64,000 bases of DNA from RYN-230 sp963813975 (GCA_963813975.1 CAWFAP010000006.1:868001-932000), one strand, 5' to 3'; positions 1 through 8,193 are shown, counted from the stretch's first letter. Translations and numbers: made by a program. The notes: generated from the sequence alone by a model not told the origin.

Positions 1-648
1 GACATCCCGGAGGGAAAGAACCTGGTCGGTGCGTTCCATCCGCCCGCCGGGGTCCTCGCCGACCTGACCGTGCTGGAATCGCTGCCGCGCGCCGAGTACG
101 TGAGCGGCCTGGCCGAGGTGATCAAGGCCGGGTTCATCGCCGACCCGGTGATCCTCGAACTGATCGAGGCGGACCCGGCGGAGGCCGTCGTCCCGCACGG
201 GCGGCAGGCCCGGGAGCTGGTCGAGCGGGCCGTGCGGATGAAGGCGGGCGTCGTGTCGGGGGACCTGCGCGAGGCCGGGCGCCGGGAGATCCTCAACTAC
301 GGCCACACGCTCGGCCACGCGATCGAGCGCGTCGAGGGCTACCAGATCCGGCACGGCGAGGCGGTCGCCATCGGCATGGTGTTCGCCGCCGAGGTCGCCC
401 GGCTGGAGGGCCGCCTGGACGCCGGGATCGCGGCCCGGCACCGGAGGGTGCTCAAGGCGGTCGGGCTGCCCACGGTCTACCGCGCGGACGTCTGGCCCGA
501 CCTGCGTGAAGCCATGACAGTAGACAAGAAGGCCCGCGGCGCCCGGCTGAGGCTGGTCGTCCTCGACGGGCTCGCCCGGCCCGGCACGCTCGACGCGCCA
601 TCCGAGGACCTGCTGCGCCGGGCCTACCAGGAGGTGTGCGAACGGTGA
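1..648 (+). CDS. aroB: 3-dehydroquinate synthase, 5' end cut by window edge
   Basis: AroB converts DAHP to 3-dehydroquinate, the second step of the shikimate pathway, in the cytosol, using NAD and a divalent metal. The reading frame is open from base 1, so the N-terminal NAD-binding part lies outside the window; 215 residues remain. Visible family hallmarks are GKNLVGAFHPPAGVLAD, the GLAEVIKAG segment with a metal-ligand Glu, LNYGHTLGHA with a metal-ligand His, and RHGEAVAIGM with the last His ligand. It is followed by aroQ with a 4-nt GTGA overlap, as in the usual actinobacterial aroC-aroK-aroB-aroQ order. Identification is secure; the internal GTG at 70 is not the start. Confidence 0.95.
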   Translation, partial: DIPEGKNLVGAFHPPAGVLADLTVLESLPRAEYVSGLAEVIKAGFIADPVILELIEADPAEAVVPHGRQARELVERAVRMKAGVVSGDLREAGRREILNYGHTLGHAIERVEGYQIRHGEAVAIGMVFAAEVARLEGRLDAGIAARHRRVLKAVGLPTVYRADVWPDLREAMTVDKKARGARLRLVVLDGLARPGTLDAPSEDLLRRAYQEVCER

Positions 649-1181
649 AGCAGGTACTCGTGCTCAATGGGCCCAACCTCGCCCAGCTGGGGTCGCGGGA
701 GCCGGAGGTGTACGGCACCCAGACGTTCGACGACCTGGTCGAGACCTGCCGGCTCACCGGGCGCACGCTCGACCTGCACGTCGAGGTCCGGCAGACCGAC
801 GACGAGGCGGAGATGATCGCCTGGGTGCAGGAGGCGGCCGCGGCCCGGATGCCCGTGGTCCTCAACCCCGCCGCGTTCACGCACTACTCCTACGCCCTGC
901 GCGACGCGCTCGCCATGCGCACCGCGCCGCTGGTGGAAGTGCACATGACCAACCCGGCCCGGCGCGAGGAGTTCCGGCACACCTCCGTGGTGGCCGGCGT
1001 GGCGGACGGGACCGTGACCGGCTTCGGCCTGATGTCCTACCAGCTCGCACTCCAGGCCATCGCCGAGCTGGCCGCGGTCAGGGAGGCCGCCGGGGAGGAC
1101 ACGGTGTCCGCGGCAGCGGTCCCGGACGCCCGGCTGACCGTTGACCCCGCGCAGGCGGCCGCTACTCTCAACATCACCTGA
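645..1181 (+). CDS. aroQ: 3-dehydroquinate dehydratase, type II
   Basis: AroQ dehydrates 3-dehydroquinate to 3-dehydroshikimate, the third shikimate step; type II enzymes are usually dodecamers. The 178-residue product shows NGPNLAQLGSREPEVYG (flexible lid with Arg18 and catalytic Tyr23), NPAAFTHYSYALRDA in the substrate site, and VEVHMTNPARREEFRHTSVV with the catalytic His. I chose GTG 645, which overlaps the aroB stop (GTGA) and has AGGAGG upstream at about 629-634; an in-frame GTG at 636 is less well placed. The C-terminus is about 25 residues longer than short family members and low in motif content. Translational coupling to aroB is likely. Confidence 0.95.
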   Translation: MKQVLVLNGPNLAQLGSREPEVYGTQTFDDLVETCRLTGRTLDLHVEVRQTDDEAEMIAWVQEAAAARMPVVLNPAAFTHYSYALRDALAMRTAPLVEVHMTNPARREEFRHTSVVAGVADGTVTGFGLMSYQLALQAIAELAAVREAAGEDTVSAAAVPDARLTVDPAQAAATLNIT

Positions 1182-1224
1182 GCCGGACGGCATCCGGCTT
1201 GGCTGCCTCGCGAAAGGCCGGAGC

Positions 1225-2274
1225 ATGCGCATCGGGATGCATCTCAACTACGCCGGCGGTTTCACCGAGACCGTGAGCGAGCTCGCCGACTACGAGAAGG
1301 CCGGGCTGGACATCGTGTTCGTGCCCGAGGCCTACAGCTACGACGCGGTGAGCCAGCTGGGCTTCATCGCGGCCCGGACCGAGCGGCTCGAGATCGGCTC
1401 AGGGATCTTCCAGCTGTACTCCCGGACGCCCGCGCTCACCGCGATGACCGCAGCCGGGCTCGACTATGTGTCCGGCGGCCGGTTCACCCTGGGGCTCGGG
1501 GCGTCCGGGCCGCAGGTGATCGAGGGGTGGCACGGGGTGCCCTACGACGCCCCGATCGGCCGGACCCGGGAAGTGATCGAGATCTGCCGCACGGTGTGGC
1601 GCCGTGAGCGGCTGGAGTACGCGGGGAAGCATTACACCATTCCGCTGCCGCCCGAGCAGGGGACCGGGCTCGGCAAGCCGCTCAAGCTGATCAACCATCC
1701 GGTCCGGGAACGAATCCCGATCATGATCGCGGCGCTGGGCCCGAAGAACGTCGCGCTCGCCGCTGAGCTGGCCGAGGGCTGGCAGCCGATCTTCTTCTAC
1801 CCGGAGAAGGCGGCCACCGCCTGGGCTGAGCCGCTCGCCGCCGGCCGGTCCCGCCGTGACCCGTCGCTGGGCCCGCTGGACGTGGTGGCGGCCGCCCCGC
1901 TGGCCATCGGCCCGGATGTCTCCGGGTACCTGGACCTGGCCCGGCCGATGTTCGCGCTGTACATCGGCGGGATGGGCCCGCACCGGGACAAGGGCCACAA
2001 CTTCTACTATGAGCTCGCGGTGCGCTTCGGGTTCGAGGAGACGGCCGCGCGGATCCAGGACGAGTACCTGGCGGGCCGCAAGGCGGAGGCCGCCGCCCTG
2101 GTGCCCGCGGAACTGCTCGAGGGCACCTCGCTGATCGGGCCGGAAGGCCTGGTCGCGGAGCGGCTCGCGGCCATGAAGGAGGCCGGGGTGACCACGCTCA
2201 ACGTCACCCCGCTGGCCGGCAGCCACGCCGAGCGGGTCCGGCTCATCGAGCAGGTCGGCAACCTCACCAGCTGA
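1225..2274 (+). CDS. LLM-class F420-dependent oxidoreductase
   Basis: Product of 349 residues with the bacterial luciferase-like TIM-barrel. The N-terminus MRIGMHLNYAGGF, then VFVPEAYSYDAVSQLGFIAA, ERLEIGSGI and the FTLGLGASGPQVIEGWHGVPYDAP block are typical of F420-using LLM hydride-transfer enzymes of actinobacteria (the F353-like subgroup). The substrate cannot be read from sequence. ATG 1225 was chosen because homology starts there; the open frame extends upstream to 1141 inside aroQ. It lies 43 nt after aroQ in the same direction but is not a shikimate enzyme, so its cofactor dependence on F420 rather than FMN is an inference from subfamily. It converges with the ABC permease at 2485. 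Confidence 0.85.
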   Translation: MRIGMHLNYAGGFTETVSELADYEKAGLDIVFVPEAYSYDAVSQLGFIAARTERLEIGSGIFQLYSRTPALTAMTAAGLDYVSGGRFTLGLGASGPQVIEGWHGVPYDAPIGRTREVIEICRTVWRRERLEYAGKHYTIPLPPEQGTGLGKPLKLINHPVRERIPIMIAALGPKNVALAAELAEGWQPIFFYPEKAATAWAEPLAAGRSRRDPSLGPLDVVAAAPLAIGPDVSGYLDLARPMFALYIGGMGPHRDKGHNFYYELAVRFGFEETAARIQDEYLAGRKAEAAALVPAELLEGTSLIGPEGLVAERLAAMKEAGVTTLNVTPLAGSHAERVRLIEQVGNLTS

Positions 2275-2333
2275 TCCCTGGCCGCCCAGCTCCCGCCCGG
2301 CTGTGCTTCCCGCCGGCCCGCCGCCCACCCCAC

Positions 2334-2387
2334 TTCGTGATCATGACTTAGGTGTCGCTGCAGCGACACCTAAGTCATGATCACGAA
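2334..2387. repeat. Perfect 54-bp palindrome between convergent genes
   Basis: Two 27-base arms, 2334-2360 and 2361-2387, are exact reverse complements with no loop bases; the centre is CTGCAG. The arms are less GC-rich than the flanking DNA. The element lies 59 bp after the LLM oxidoreductase stop and 97 bp before the end of the oppositely oriented ABC permease, the position expected of a bidirectional terminator or an intergenic REP-like repeat. There is no T-run, so classic intrinsic termination is not shown. The remaining bases of the 2275-2484 gap hold nothing else recognised. Confidence 0.85.
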
Positions 2388-2484
2388 CTTGGCGTGGGGG
2401 CTGTGGGGAACTTGGGGCCTGTGGGATAAACGCGGGGCTGGGCCCGGTGCTTGCGGGACCCTAGGGCCCGCAAGCACCGGGGAG

Positions 2485-3261
2485 TCAGACGGACCTCTGG
2501 TAGGCGCGGAAGGTCAGCACCGACAGGGCGGTGACCGCGACCGCGAGGGCGAGCAGCCCGCCACCCTGGGCGGCCACCCGGGCCCAGTCCGGGTCGGCGC
2601 TCATCGCGGCCCGTGCCGCTTCCAGCGCCCAGTTGACCGGGTTGCAGTCGGCCACGATCCGCATCCAGTGCGGCATCAGGGCCGGGGCCATGAACGCCGT
2701 GGACAGGAACGTCAGCGGCAGCAGCAGGAACACGCTGAGGCCGATGATGGTCTCCCGCTCCCGGGCCAGCATCCCGATGGTGTTGGACAGCGCGCTGAAC
2801 ACCACCGCGACCAGGACTGACACCACCAGCAGCACGATCAGGCCGGCCGTGCCGCCCGGGTAGTGGGCCCCGGCGGCCAGGCCCAGCCCGATGATGATCA
2901 GCGACTGGATCACGGTGCCGATCGCCTGCATGACCACCGAGGCGTTGATGATGGCCGAGCGGCGCAGCGGCAGGACCAGGAAGCGGTCCATGATGCCCCG
3001 GTCGATCTCCTCGAGCACCGTCATGCCGCTCCACATGCTGGTGGACAGCGCGCTCATCACGACCACGCCGGGCACCAGGTAGTCGAGGTAGGACGGGGCT
3101 CCGAACCCGGGCAGCTCGGCCACCTTGCGGAACAGCGACCCGAACAAGAACAGCCAGATCGCGGGCTGGATGATCTGGATGATGAGGTAGGCGGGCTGCC
3201 GGACCAGCGCCTTCAGCTGGCGCTGGGTCATCCAGGTGGTATGGGCGGCGATGGCGGTCAT
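2485..3261 (-). CDS. ABC-2 type transporter permease (DrrB-like)
   Basis: Integral-membrane subunit of an ABC-2 exporter, 258 residues, with about six hydrophobic segments (for example PAYLIIQIIQPAIWLFLFG near residue 23, SLIIIGLGLAAG, LIVLLVVSVLVAVVFSAL, FLLLPLTFLSTAFMAP). The pattern LARERETI before the fourth segment and the PHWMRIVADCNPVNWALEAAR stretch are typical of the DrrB/daunorubicin-resistance type permease family. Its ATG overlaps the ATPase stop by 4 nt (ATGA), so the two are translationally coupled. Likely exports a hydrophobic compound; substrate unknown. Confidence 0.9.
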   Translation of the reverse strand: MTAIAAHTTWMTQRQLKALVRQPAYLIIQIIQPAIWLFLFGSLFRKVAELPGFGAPSYLDYLVPGVVVMSALSTSMWSGMTVLEEIDRGIMDRFLVLPLRRSAIINASVVMQAIGTVIQSLIIIGLGLAAGAHYPGGTAGLIVLLVVSVLVAVVFSALSNTIGMLARERETIIGLSVFLLLPLTFLSTAFMAPALMPHWMRIVADCNPVNWALEAARAAMSADPDWARVAAQGGGLLALAVAVTALSVLTFRAYQRSV

Positions 3262-4313
3262 CGGGTTCCTCCGGAAGGGTTCTGGACGGGCTGGCCGGCG
3301 CCCGGCGCCGGTTCCTCGGCCTCGGCGAAGCGGCGCCCGGCGTAGCGCAGGTACACGTCGTCGAGCGTGGGGCGGGCGGCGGTGATCCCGTGCACCGCGA
3401 TCCCGGCCCGTTCCAGCGCGATGAGCAGGGCGGGCAGGGTCGTGGCGCCGTCGTCGGCCCGGGCGCTCAGCTGGGTTCCGGTCACGGTGACCTCCCGCAC
3501 TTCCGGGACCTGGTGCAGGACGGAGTCCAGCCGGGCTGGGTCCCCGGGAACGGCGAGCTCGACGAGAACCGCGTCGCCGCGCAGCCGGGCCTTCAGCTCG
3601 TCGGGGCTGCCGGCCGCGACCACCCGGCCACGCTCGACGATGGCCAGCTGGCTGGCGAGCCGGTCGGCCTCTTCCAGGTAGTGCGTGGTCAGCAGGATGG
3701 TGAGGCCCTCGCCGGCGGAGAGCCGGGCGATCTCATCCCACATGGCGGAGCGCGACTCCGGGTCCAGGCCCGCCGTGGGCTCGTCGAGGAACAGCACCTC
3801 GGGCCGGTGAATCAGCCCCATGGCCACGTCGAGCCGGCGCTGCATGCCGCCGGAGTAGGTCCGGACCATCCGGCCTGCGGCGCCGGCCAGGTCGAAGCGG
3901 TTCAGCAGCTCGTCGGCCCGCCGGCCAAGCTCGCGGCCGCGCAGGCCCTGGATGCGCCCGGACAGCAGCAGGTTCTCCCGGCCGGTGGCGGTCGGGTCGG
4001 CCCCGGACCGCTGGGCGACCACGCCGATGGCGCAGCGCACCGCGGCGGCCTGGGCGCGCACGTCCAGGCCGGCCACGCTGGCCGACCCGGAATCGGCCTG
4101 GGCCAGGGTGGTGAGGATCTTGACGGTGGTGGACTTGCCTGCCCCGTTGGGGCCCAGCAGGCCGAAGATCGTGCCCTCCTGGACCGTGAAGCTCAGCCCG
4201 TCGAGGGCGCGGACCCCCTTGGGGTAGGTCTTGACGAGATCGCGGGCCTCGATGGCCAGGGCTCGTGGGTGCGTGGCGCGGGCCGGGCCCGCGTCCTGCG
4301 CCTGGGTACTCAT
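3258..4313 (-). CDS. ABC transporter ATP-binding protein (DrrA-like)
   Basis: ATPase subunit that powers the adjacent permease; 351 residues. It has Walker A GLLGPNGAGKST, Q-loop, the signature TYSGGMQRRLDVAMGL, Walker B VLFLDEPTAGLDP and the switch His in LLTTHYLEE, followed by a DrrA-type C-terminal domain with PTLDDVYLRYAGR near the end. ATG 4313 was selected because GGAGGA sits about 8 nt upstream on the minus strand; the open frame begins 54 nt earlier without a good site. It forms an operon with the permease and, 170 nt upstream, a padR gene in the same orientation. Confidence 0.93.
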   Translation of the reverse strand: MSTQAQDAGPARATHPRALAIEARDLVKTYPKGVRALDGLSFTVQEGTIFGLLGPNGAGKSTTVKILTTLAQADSGSASVAGLDVRAQAAAVRCAIGVVAQRSGADPTATGRENLLLSGRIQGLRGRELGRRADELLNRFDLAGAAGRMVRTYSGGMQRRLDVAMGLIHRPEVLFLDEPTAGLDPESRSAMWDEIARLSAGEGLTILLTTHYLEEADRLASQLAIVERGRVVAAGSPDELKARLRGDAVLVELAVPGDPARLDSVLHQVPEVREVTVTGTQLSARADDGATTLPALLIALERAGIAVHGITAARPTLDDVYLRYAGRRFAEAEEPAPGAGQPVQNPSGGTR

Positions 4314-4483
4314 GCTCGTATTCCTCCGTGCAGGTCGGTTATCAGAACCGCTCCGCGAGGAACTCACCGAGTATCCTTGAGCTGCAACAACCCGATCGGA
4401 TCTCGTTCCCGCGGGATCGGTTCGAGGATCGGCCCCTGGTCAGGTGTTCCCGCACCTTGCTGGGGGCCGGCTCGCGTTCTGGG

Positions 4484-5257
4484 TCAGTTCAGCGGCTCCT
4501 TTCCCCGCCGCGGGCTACCACCGGAGCCGGCGTCAGGTCCGGCCGCCTCCGCGTCAGGTCCGGCCGCCTCCGCATCATGTCCCGCGTCCGCGGCACGTCC
4601 CTCCGCAGGCGCGGCCTGGCCGGTCGCCTCGTACAACTCGGCCGGCAGGCCCGGGGGGAATTCCCCGGTCCGGATCCAGTCGTCCCACTCCTTCATCAGA
4701 GGGAAGGTGCCGTCCTGGAGTTCTCGCACCAGGTCACGCACCCAGCCCAGTTCAGCCTCCTGGATGGCCAGGTGGTACTCGTTCTCGAGCAGAAACAGGC
4801 GCGGTAGCCAGGGGAGCTGGGCAATCTCGGCCCGTTCCTCGGCGAGCGTCCTCTCCAGGGCCTCCACCCGCCGCTCGAGCAGGTCGCGGACCTGAGCCGG
4901 GGGGAGGACCGCGATCTCGGCCAGCGCGGCCTCGAACTGCGGATACTCCTTGACCGGCGTGCCCACCAGCTCGGTGAGCCAGTCCTCCAGCTCCGCTCGG
5001 CCCTCATCGGTGAGCCGGTACGCGGTGCGCTCGGGACGGCGGCCTTCGCGACTGGCCTCCATGGCCTCGATGAGGCCGTGCTTGGCCAGGTTGTCGACCA
5101 CGGTGTAGAGGGAGCCGTAGTTCAGCTTGATGCTGCGCTCCTTGCCCTGGGAGCGCAGGGTGGCGGCCATCTCGTAGGGATGCATGGGGCGCTCGCGGAG
5201 CGAGGTCAGGACGGCGAGCGCCAGGGGGTTGGACACCCTCCGCCGCTTGCCTGCCAT
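4484..5257 (-). CDS. PadR family transcriptional regulator
   Basis: Winged-helix repressor of 257 residues. The N-terminal PadR domain reads LALAVLTSLRERPMHPYEMA, then KLNYGSLYTVVDNLAKHGLIE, and RTAYRLTDEGRAELEDW; a helical C-terminal dimerisation domain follows (ALAEIAVLPPAQVRDLLERRVEAL). The last 40 residues are low complexity and contain a GPDAEAA heptad encoded by a 21-bp tandem repeat at about 4531-4572. ATG 5257 fits AGGCGG with 5-nt spacing; a GTG immediately upstream (5260) is the alternative. PadR proteins usually repress their own gene and an adjacent exporter; here the drrAB-like pair follows on the same strand. Confidence 0.92.
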   Translation of the reverse strand: MAGKRRRVSNPLALAVLTSLRERPMHPYEMAATLRSQGKERSIKLNYGSLYTVVDNLAKHGLIEAMEASREGRRPERTAYRLTDEGRAELEDWLTELVGTPVKEYPQFEAALAEIAVLPPAQVRDLLERRVEALERTLAEERAEIAQLPWLPRLFLLENEYHLAIQEAELGWVRDLVRELQDGTFPLMKEWDDWIRTGEFPPGLPAELYEATGQAAPAEGRAADAGHDAEAAGPDAEAAGPDAGSGGSPRRGKEPLN

Positions 5258-5281
5258 CACGACCGCCTACTTAATCGTCGC

Positions 5282-5327
5282 CGTATATTCGTAGCCGAGT
5301 ATATGGACCGGCCGCGGAAGAACGCAA
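5282..5327 (-). promoter_or_regulatory. padR promoter with overlapping inverted repeat
   Basis: On the minus strand TTGCGT (5327-5322) and TATACT (5303-5298) are separated by 18 nt, a good sigma-70-like promoter about 41 nt upstream of the padR start. An imperfect inverted repeat, CGTATATTCG (5282-5291) and CGAGTATATG (5296-5305), covers the -10, 8 of 10 positions matching. This is where an autorepressing PadR would bind; binding is inferred. The same eight bases CCGAGTAT recur at 4367-4374, 54 nt upstream of the ABC ATPase start. Confidence 0.55.
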
Positions 5328-5409
5328 GCGTTATATCGCGAGTTTCTTACCAGACTGCTCCCGGGTCCACTCCGGGACTGCTCGTGGCACTGATGCCCGA
5401 GCGGTCTGC

Positions 5410-6609
5410 TCAGGCGGCCGGCCGGATCAGGCCGAGGAAGCGGCGCACCTCGTCCGCGTCAGTGTCCAGGGCCTGGCGGACTGCGTCGCTGACCCGTTCC
5501 AGCAGGGTGAGCGAGACCTGGTCGCCCGACACTGCCCAGGTGCCGACCGCCCGCCCGCCCGCCAGCGCGAACGAGCGGAACATGCCGCCCCGGACGATGT
5601 CCGGCTCGTGCGGGCCCAGGACCGCCGTGCGGGACTGCCAGCCGTGCAGCAGCGGGTCGAAGGGGCCCAGCAGCCGGGGCGGCGGCAGCACCGGCTCCGG
5701 CCGTGTCCCGGGCCGCGAACCCGGCCGGGCCGCATCCTCCCGGCCAGCCTCATCTGCGGGACCAGCCAGCCGGATCAGGCCGTCCTCGCCCTCGTCCAGG
5801 TCGGCCGCGATGTTCCGCAGCGCCCGGCGGGCGTCGCGCAGCGGGAGCCCGGCCCATTTCGCCAGGTCCCGCCCGGTGGCGGGGGAGTGGCCGGCCAGAT
5901 AACGGCGGGCGAGCCAGCCCAGCGCGGCGTCCGGGTCCGGCGCGGCGGGCGGCGCGCCCAGCCAGTCCCGGGCCAGCACGTGGGCATGCTGCTTGCCGAT
6001 CATCGGCCCGCGCACCGAGATGCCCCGCAGCGACGTCAGGTACAGCAGGAACACCAGCGCCTGCCCCTGGGTCCGGACCCCGGCGGCCTGGAGGCGCTCG
6101 GCCAGCTGGGACCGGGTCAGCGGGCCGTCACTGGTCAGGGAACGCTCGATCAGCCCGGCCGCGCGATCCGCCTCCCCGGGCGGGATGCCCTCCTGCGCGA
6201 GCCGCCGGCCGCAGCCTGTCTCCAGTTGCGGGGTGGTGAGCCGGTGCAGCGGCCAGTAGTCCTCGCTGCGCACCAGGTGCAAGGTGCCGCGGTTCAGCCA
6301 GCTGATGACGAGCGATCGGTCCACGGTGAGCGCGTGGTCGATGTCCGCCGCGGACAGTCCCTGGCTGCGCGCGCGCACAGCCAGCCTGGCCCCGCGCGGA
6401 TCCTGGCCCTGGATGGCCAGCAGCCGCCCGGCGACCTCCTCGGCGCGGGCCGCGGGCGGCCCGGACAGCAACTGCGCGACCGCCCGCTCCGCGGTGATAC
6501 CGGACTCCGCCGCGGTGGCGCCGGCCTGGCCCGCGGTCGCTCCGGGCCGCCCAGCAGCGGCACTGGCCTGCCCCGTGGTCACCCCCGCCGGGACGGCTGA
6601 GTTCGTCAT
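5410..6609 (-). CDS. Winged-helix DNA-binding protein, AlkZ/AlkX-like (HTH_42)
   Basis: A 399-residue protein of the winged-helix superfamily that includes AlkZ, a glycosylase that unhooks DNA crosslinks. Visible are LLAIQGQDPRGA (position of the QxQ catalytic signature of AlkZ relatives, here QGQ), SWLNRGTLHLVRSEDYWPLHRL, GPLTRSQLAERL, GRDLAKWAGLPLRDARRAL and PFDPLLHGWQSRTAVLG, all in the usual family order. The first 35 residues are a low-complexity Ala/Gly/Thr tract. Whether it excises lesions or only binds DNA cannot be decided from sequence; many actinobacterial paralogs are uncharacterised. It is transcribed on the minus strand, divergent from the neighbouring GNAT gene. Confidence 0.8.
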   Translation of the reverse strand: MTNSAVPAGVTTGQASAAAGRPGATAGQAGATAAESGITAERAVAQLLSGPPAARAEEVAGRLLAIQGQDPRGARLAVRARSQGLSAADIDHALTVDRSLVISWLNRGTLHLVRSEDYWPLHRLTTPQLETGCGRRLAQEGIPPGEADRAAGLIERSLTSDGPLTRSQLAERLQAAGVRTQGQALVFLLYLTSLRGISVRGPMIGKQHAHVLARDWLGAPPAAPDPDAALGWLARRYLAGHSPATGRDLAKWAGLPLRDARRALRNIAADLDEGEDGLIRLAGPADEAGREDAARPGSRPGTRPEPVLPPPRLLGPFDPLLHGWQSRTAVLGPHEPDIVRGGMFRSFALAGGRAVGTWAVSGDQVSLTLLERVSDAVRQALDTDADEVRRFLGLIRPAA

Positions 6610-6715
6610 CCCCCGATCCTGCCATCACGCACCGACGAACCCGGCCGGGGCGGGCTCGCTTCCGGACCCGGGCATCGGCGCGCGGAGGCGGCGGCGGGTG
6701 CGGAAGGATGATCAC

Positions 6716-7222
6716 ATGACCTCACCTGTCAGCCCGGTCCAGGTCCGGGTGGCGCGGGCCTCCGACGAGTCGCAACTGGTCCGGCTGGACAGGATCTCGT
6801 GGTCGCCGCAGAGCGGGTTCCCGTCGGTGATCCAGCAGGCGGGCGCGGTCTTCTTCCTGACCGAAAGCCCGCCGCAATCCTTCCTGGTCGCTGAGATCGG
6901 CGGCGTGGTGGTCGGGTACATCCGGCTCGGGTCGCCGCTGCCGCTGCCCGAGAACGCCCACGTGATCGCCGTGCTGGGCCTCGCGGTGGCGCCGGCCGCG
7001 CGGCGCAGGGGAGTGGCTTCGGCGTTGCTGGCCGCGGCGGAGGAACGGGCCCGGGCCCGCGGCGCCCGCAAGCTGAGCCTGCGGACCTTCAGCACGAACC
7101 CGGAGGCGATCCGGCTGTATACCCGGTTCGGCTTCCAGCGCGAAGGGCTGCTGCGGGGCGAGTTCCTGATCGGGGGTCAGTACGTCGACGACATCCTGCT
7201 GGCCAAGGACCTGACCGGATGA
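6716..7222 (+). CDS. GNAT family N-acetyltransferase
   Basis: Acetyl-CoA-dependent acyltransferase, 168 residues, complete GNAT fold. Motif A reads AVLGLAVAPAARRRGVASALLAAAEERAR with the RRRGVA pyrophosphate loop, and motif B is AIRLYTRFGFQREGLLRGEF, which resembles RimI/ribosomal or small-molecule acetyltransferases. ATG 6716 has GAAGGA 7 nt upstream; the open frame starts at 6284 on the antisense side of the AlkZ-like gene and is a shadow there. The stop codon (7220-7222) coincides almost exactly with the point where the truncated SDR gene on the other strand loses homology, so a deletion joined the two genes. Confidence 0.88.
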   Translation: MTSPVSPVQVRVARASDESQLVRLDRISWSPQSGFPSVIQQAGAVFFLTESPPQSFLVAEIGGVVVGYIRLGSPLPLPENAHVIAVLGLAVAPAARRRGVASALLAAAEERARARGARKLSLRTFSTNPEAIRLYTRFGFQREGLLRGEFLIGGQYVDDILLAKDLTG

Positions 7223-7592
7223 CGGAGACCACCGCGAACACGTTGGTCTCGTAGACATAGCGCAGGTCATCCGCGCTCTCCTCGGACGGCTTGCGATATC
7301 CGGTGGCCACACCCGCGTTATTGACCAGCACGTCGAGGCGGCCGAACTCGCCACCGATCAGCTTCGCCGCGGCCCGGACCGAGCCCGCGTCGGTTACGTC
7401 CAGGACGACCAGGCGGATGTCGCCCTCACTGGCCAGGTCCTCGACGGCCCGGGCGCAGCGGGCCTGATCGCGCGCGCCGAGGAACACGGTCAGGCCCGCC
7501 CGGGCCAGTCCCGCGACGATGGCCTTGCCGATGCCCTTGTTGCCCCCGGTGACCAGCGCGACGGGCTGGGTCTGCTCAGATGTGGGTGACAT
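7223..7592 (-). pseudogene. 3'-truncated short-chain dehydrogenase/reductase
   Basis: From ATG 7592 the frame encodes an SDR N-terminus: VALVTGGNKGIGKAI (TGxxxGIG cofactor loop), FLGARD, LDVTD, and LVNNAGVA (NNAG motif), then YETNVFAVVSVI. Homology stops at about 7222; the catalytic Ser and YxxxK part is missing, and the frame runs on to a stop at 7089 through the antisense of the GNAT gene, giving nonsense. The product could not be an active dehydrogenase. It is divergent from the marR gene, a common arrangement for a MarR-controlled reductase. The break lies exactly at the GNAT stop. Confidence 0.8.
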
Positions 7593-7623
7593 GACAACCA
7601 AGGTAGTCACGTTGGTTGCCATG
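7590..7623. promoter_or_regulatory. MarR-type operator between SDR remnant and marR
   Basis: Arms CATGACAACCAA (7590-7601) and TTGGTTGCCATG (7612-7623) are reverse complements at 11 of 12 positions, with a 10-bp spacer. The left arm contains the SDR start codon. Size and placement fit a MarR dimer site controlling both divergent genes; binding is inferred. Confidence 0.6.
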
Positions 7624-7656
7624 TCAGCTCGGTCGGCGGGAGGGTAGGTTCGGCCC

Positions 7657-8124
7657 ATGGGAACCGAGCGCCTGTCGCCCGCGGAGCTCGAGGTGTGGCA
7701 CGCCTGGAAGCGGTCGGCCGACCAGATCCGCCAGCGGGTGGCCCGGGATGTCGCCGCGGTGACCGGCCTGTCCGACCCTGACTACGGCGTCCTGTCCCGG
7801 CTGGCCGGCCTCGGCGGCGGCCAGCTCCGCCAGCAAGACCTCGCGGACTCGATGGGCTGGGACAAGAGCCGCCTGTCCCATCACCTGACCCGCATGCAAC
7901 AGCGCGGGCTGGTCAAACGCCAGCCCTCCGACGGTGCCGTGACCGTCCACCTGACACCGGCCGGGCGCGCCGTGCTGGCCGAGGCGGTGCCAGCCCATGC
8001 GAGCGCGGTACGCCGTCACCTGCTCAGCAGGCTGACCGCTGAGCAGCAGCGGGCCATCGTCGCCCTGGCCCAGGAGGATAGCGCCAGTAATGGCGGGCGC
8101 CCCATTAACGAGGCCCAATTGTAA
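7657..8124 (+). CDS. MarR family transcriptional regulator
   Basis: Winged-helix regulator of 155 residues. After an N-terminal helix (ELEVWHAWKRSADQI) come DPDYGVLSRLAGL, the recognition helix region LRQQDLADSMGWDKSRLSHHLTRM and the wing QRGLVKRQPSDGAVTVHLTPAGRAVL, then a dimerisation helix. GGGAGGG lies just upstream of ATG 7657. The gene is divergent from the truncated SDR, with a near-perfect inverted repeat between them, so it probably regulated that reductase and itself. With the SDR broken, the regulator may now control only itself or distant genes. Confidence 0.9.
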   Translation: MGTERLSPAELEVWHAWKRSADQIRQRVARDVAAVTGLSDPDYGVLSRLAGLGGGQLRQQDLADSMGWDKSRLSHHLTRMQQRGLVKRQPSDGAVTVHLTPAGRAVLAEAVPAHASAVRRHLLSRLTAEQQRAIVALAQEDSASNGGRPINEAQL

Positions 8125-8193
8125 TTCGAATACGCTTCCGAAAATTTTATTTATGTGGTATTGTTAAAGCGATCGTCGGCTATTGTCCGCGGC
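8122..8193 (+). promoter_or_regulatory. AT-rich leader of the methyltransferase gene
   Basis: About 45 bp here are strikingly A+T-rich for this genome (AATTTTATTTATG near 8143-8155). The 10-mer TAATTCGAAT (8122-8131) also occurs at 15310-15319 in another AT-rich gap. This probably holds the promoter of the methyltransferase gene, but no convincing -35/-10 pair could be fixed. Confidence 0.3.

Noticed and set aside
2377..3345. Plus-strand ORFs facing the ABC permease
   Set aside because: They are mirror readings of the minus-strand permease and ATPase genes; peptides are His/Arg/Pro-rich nonsense.
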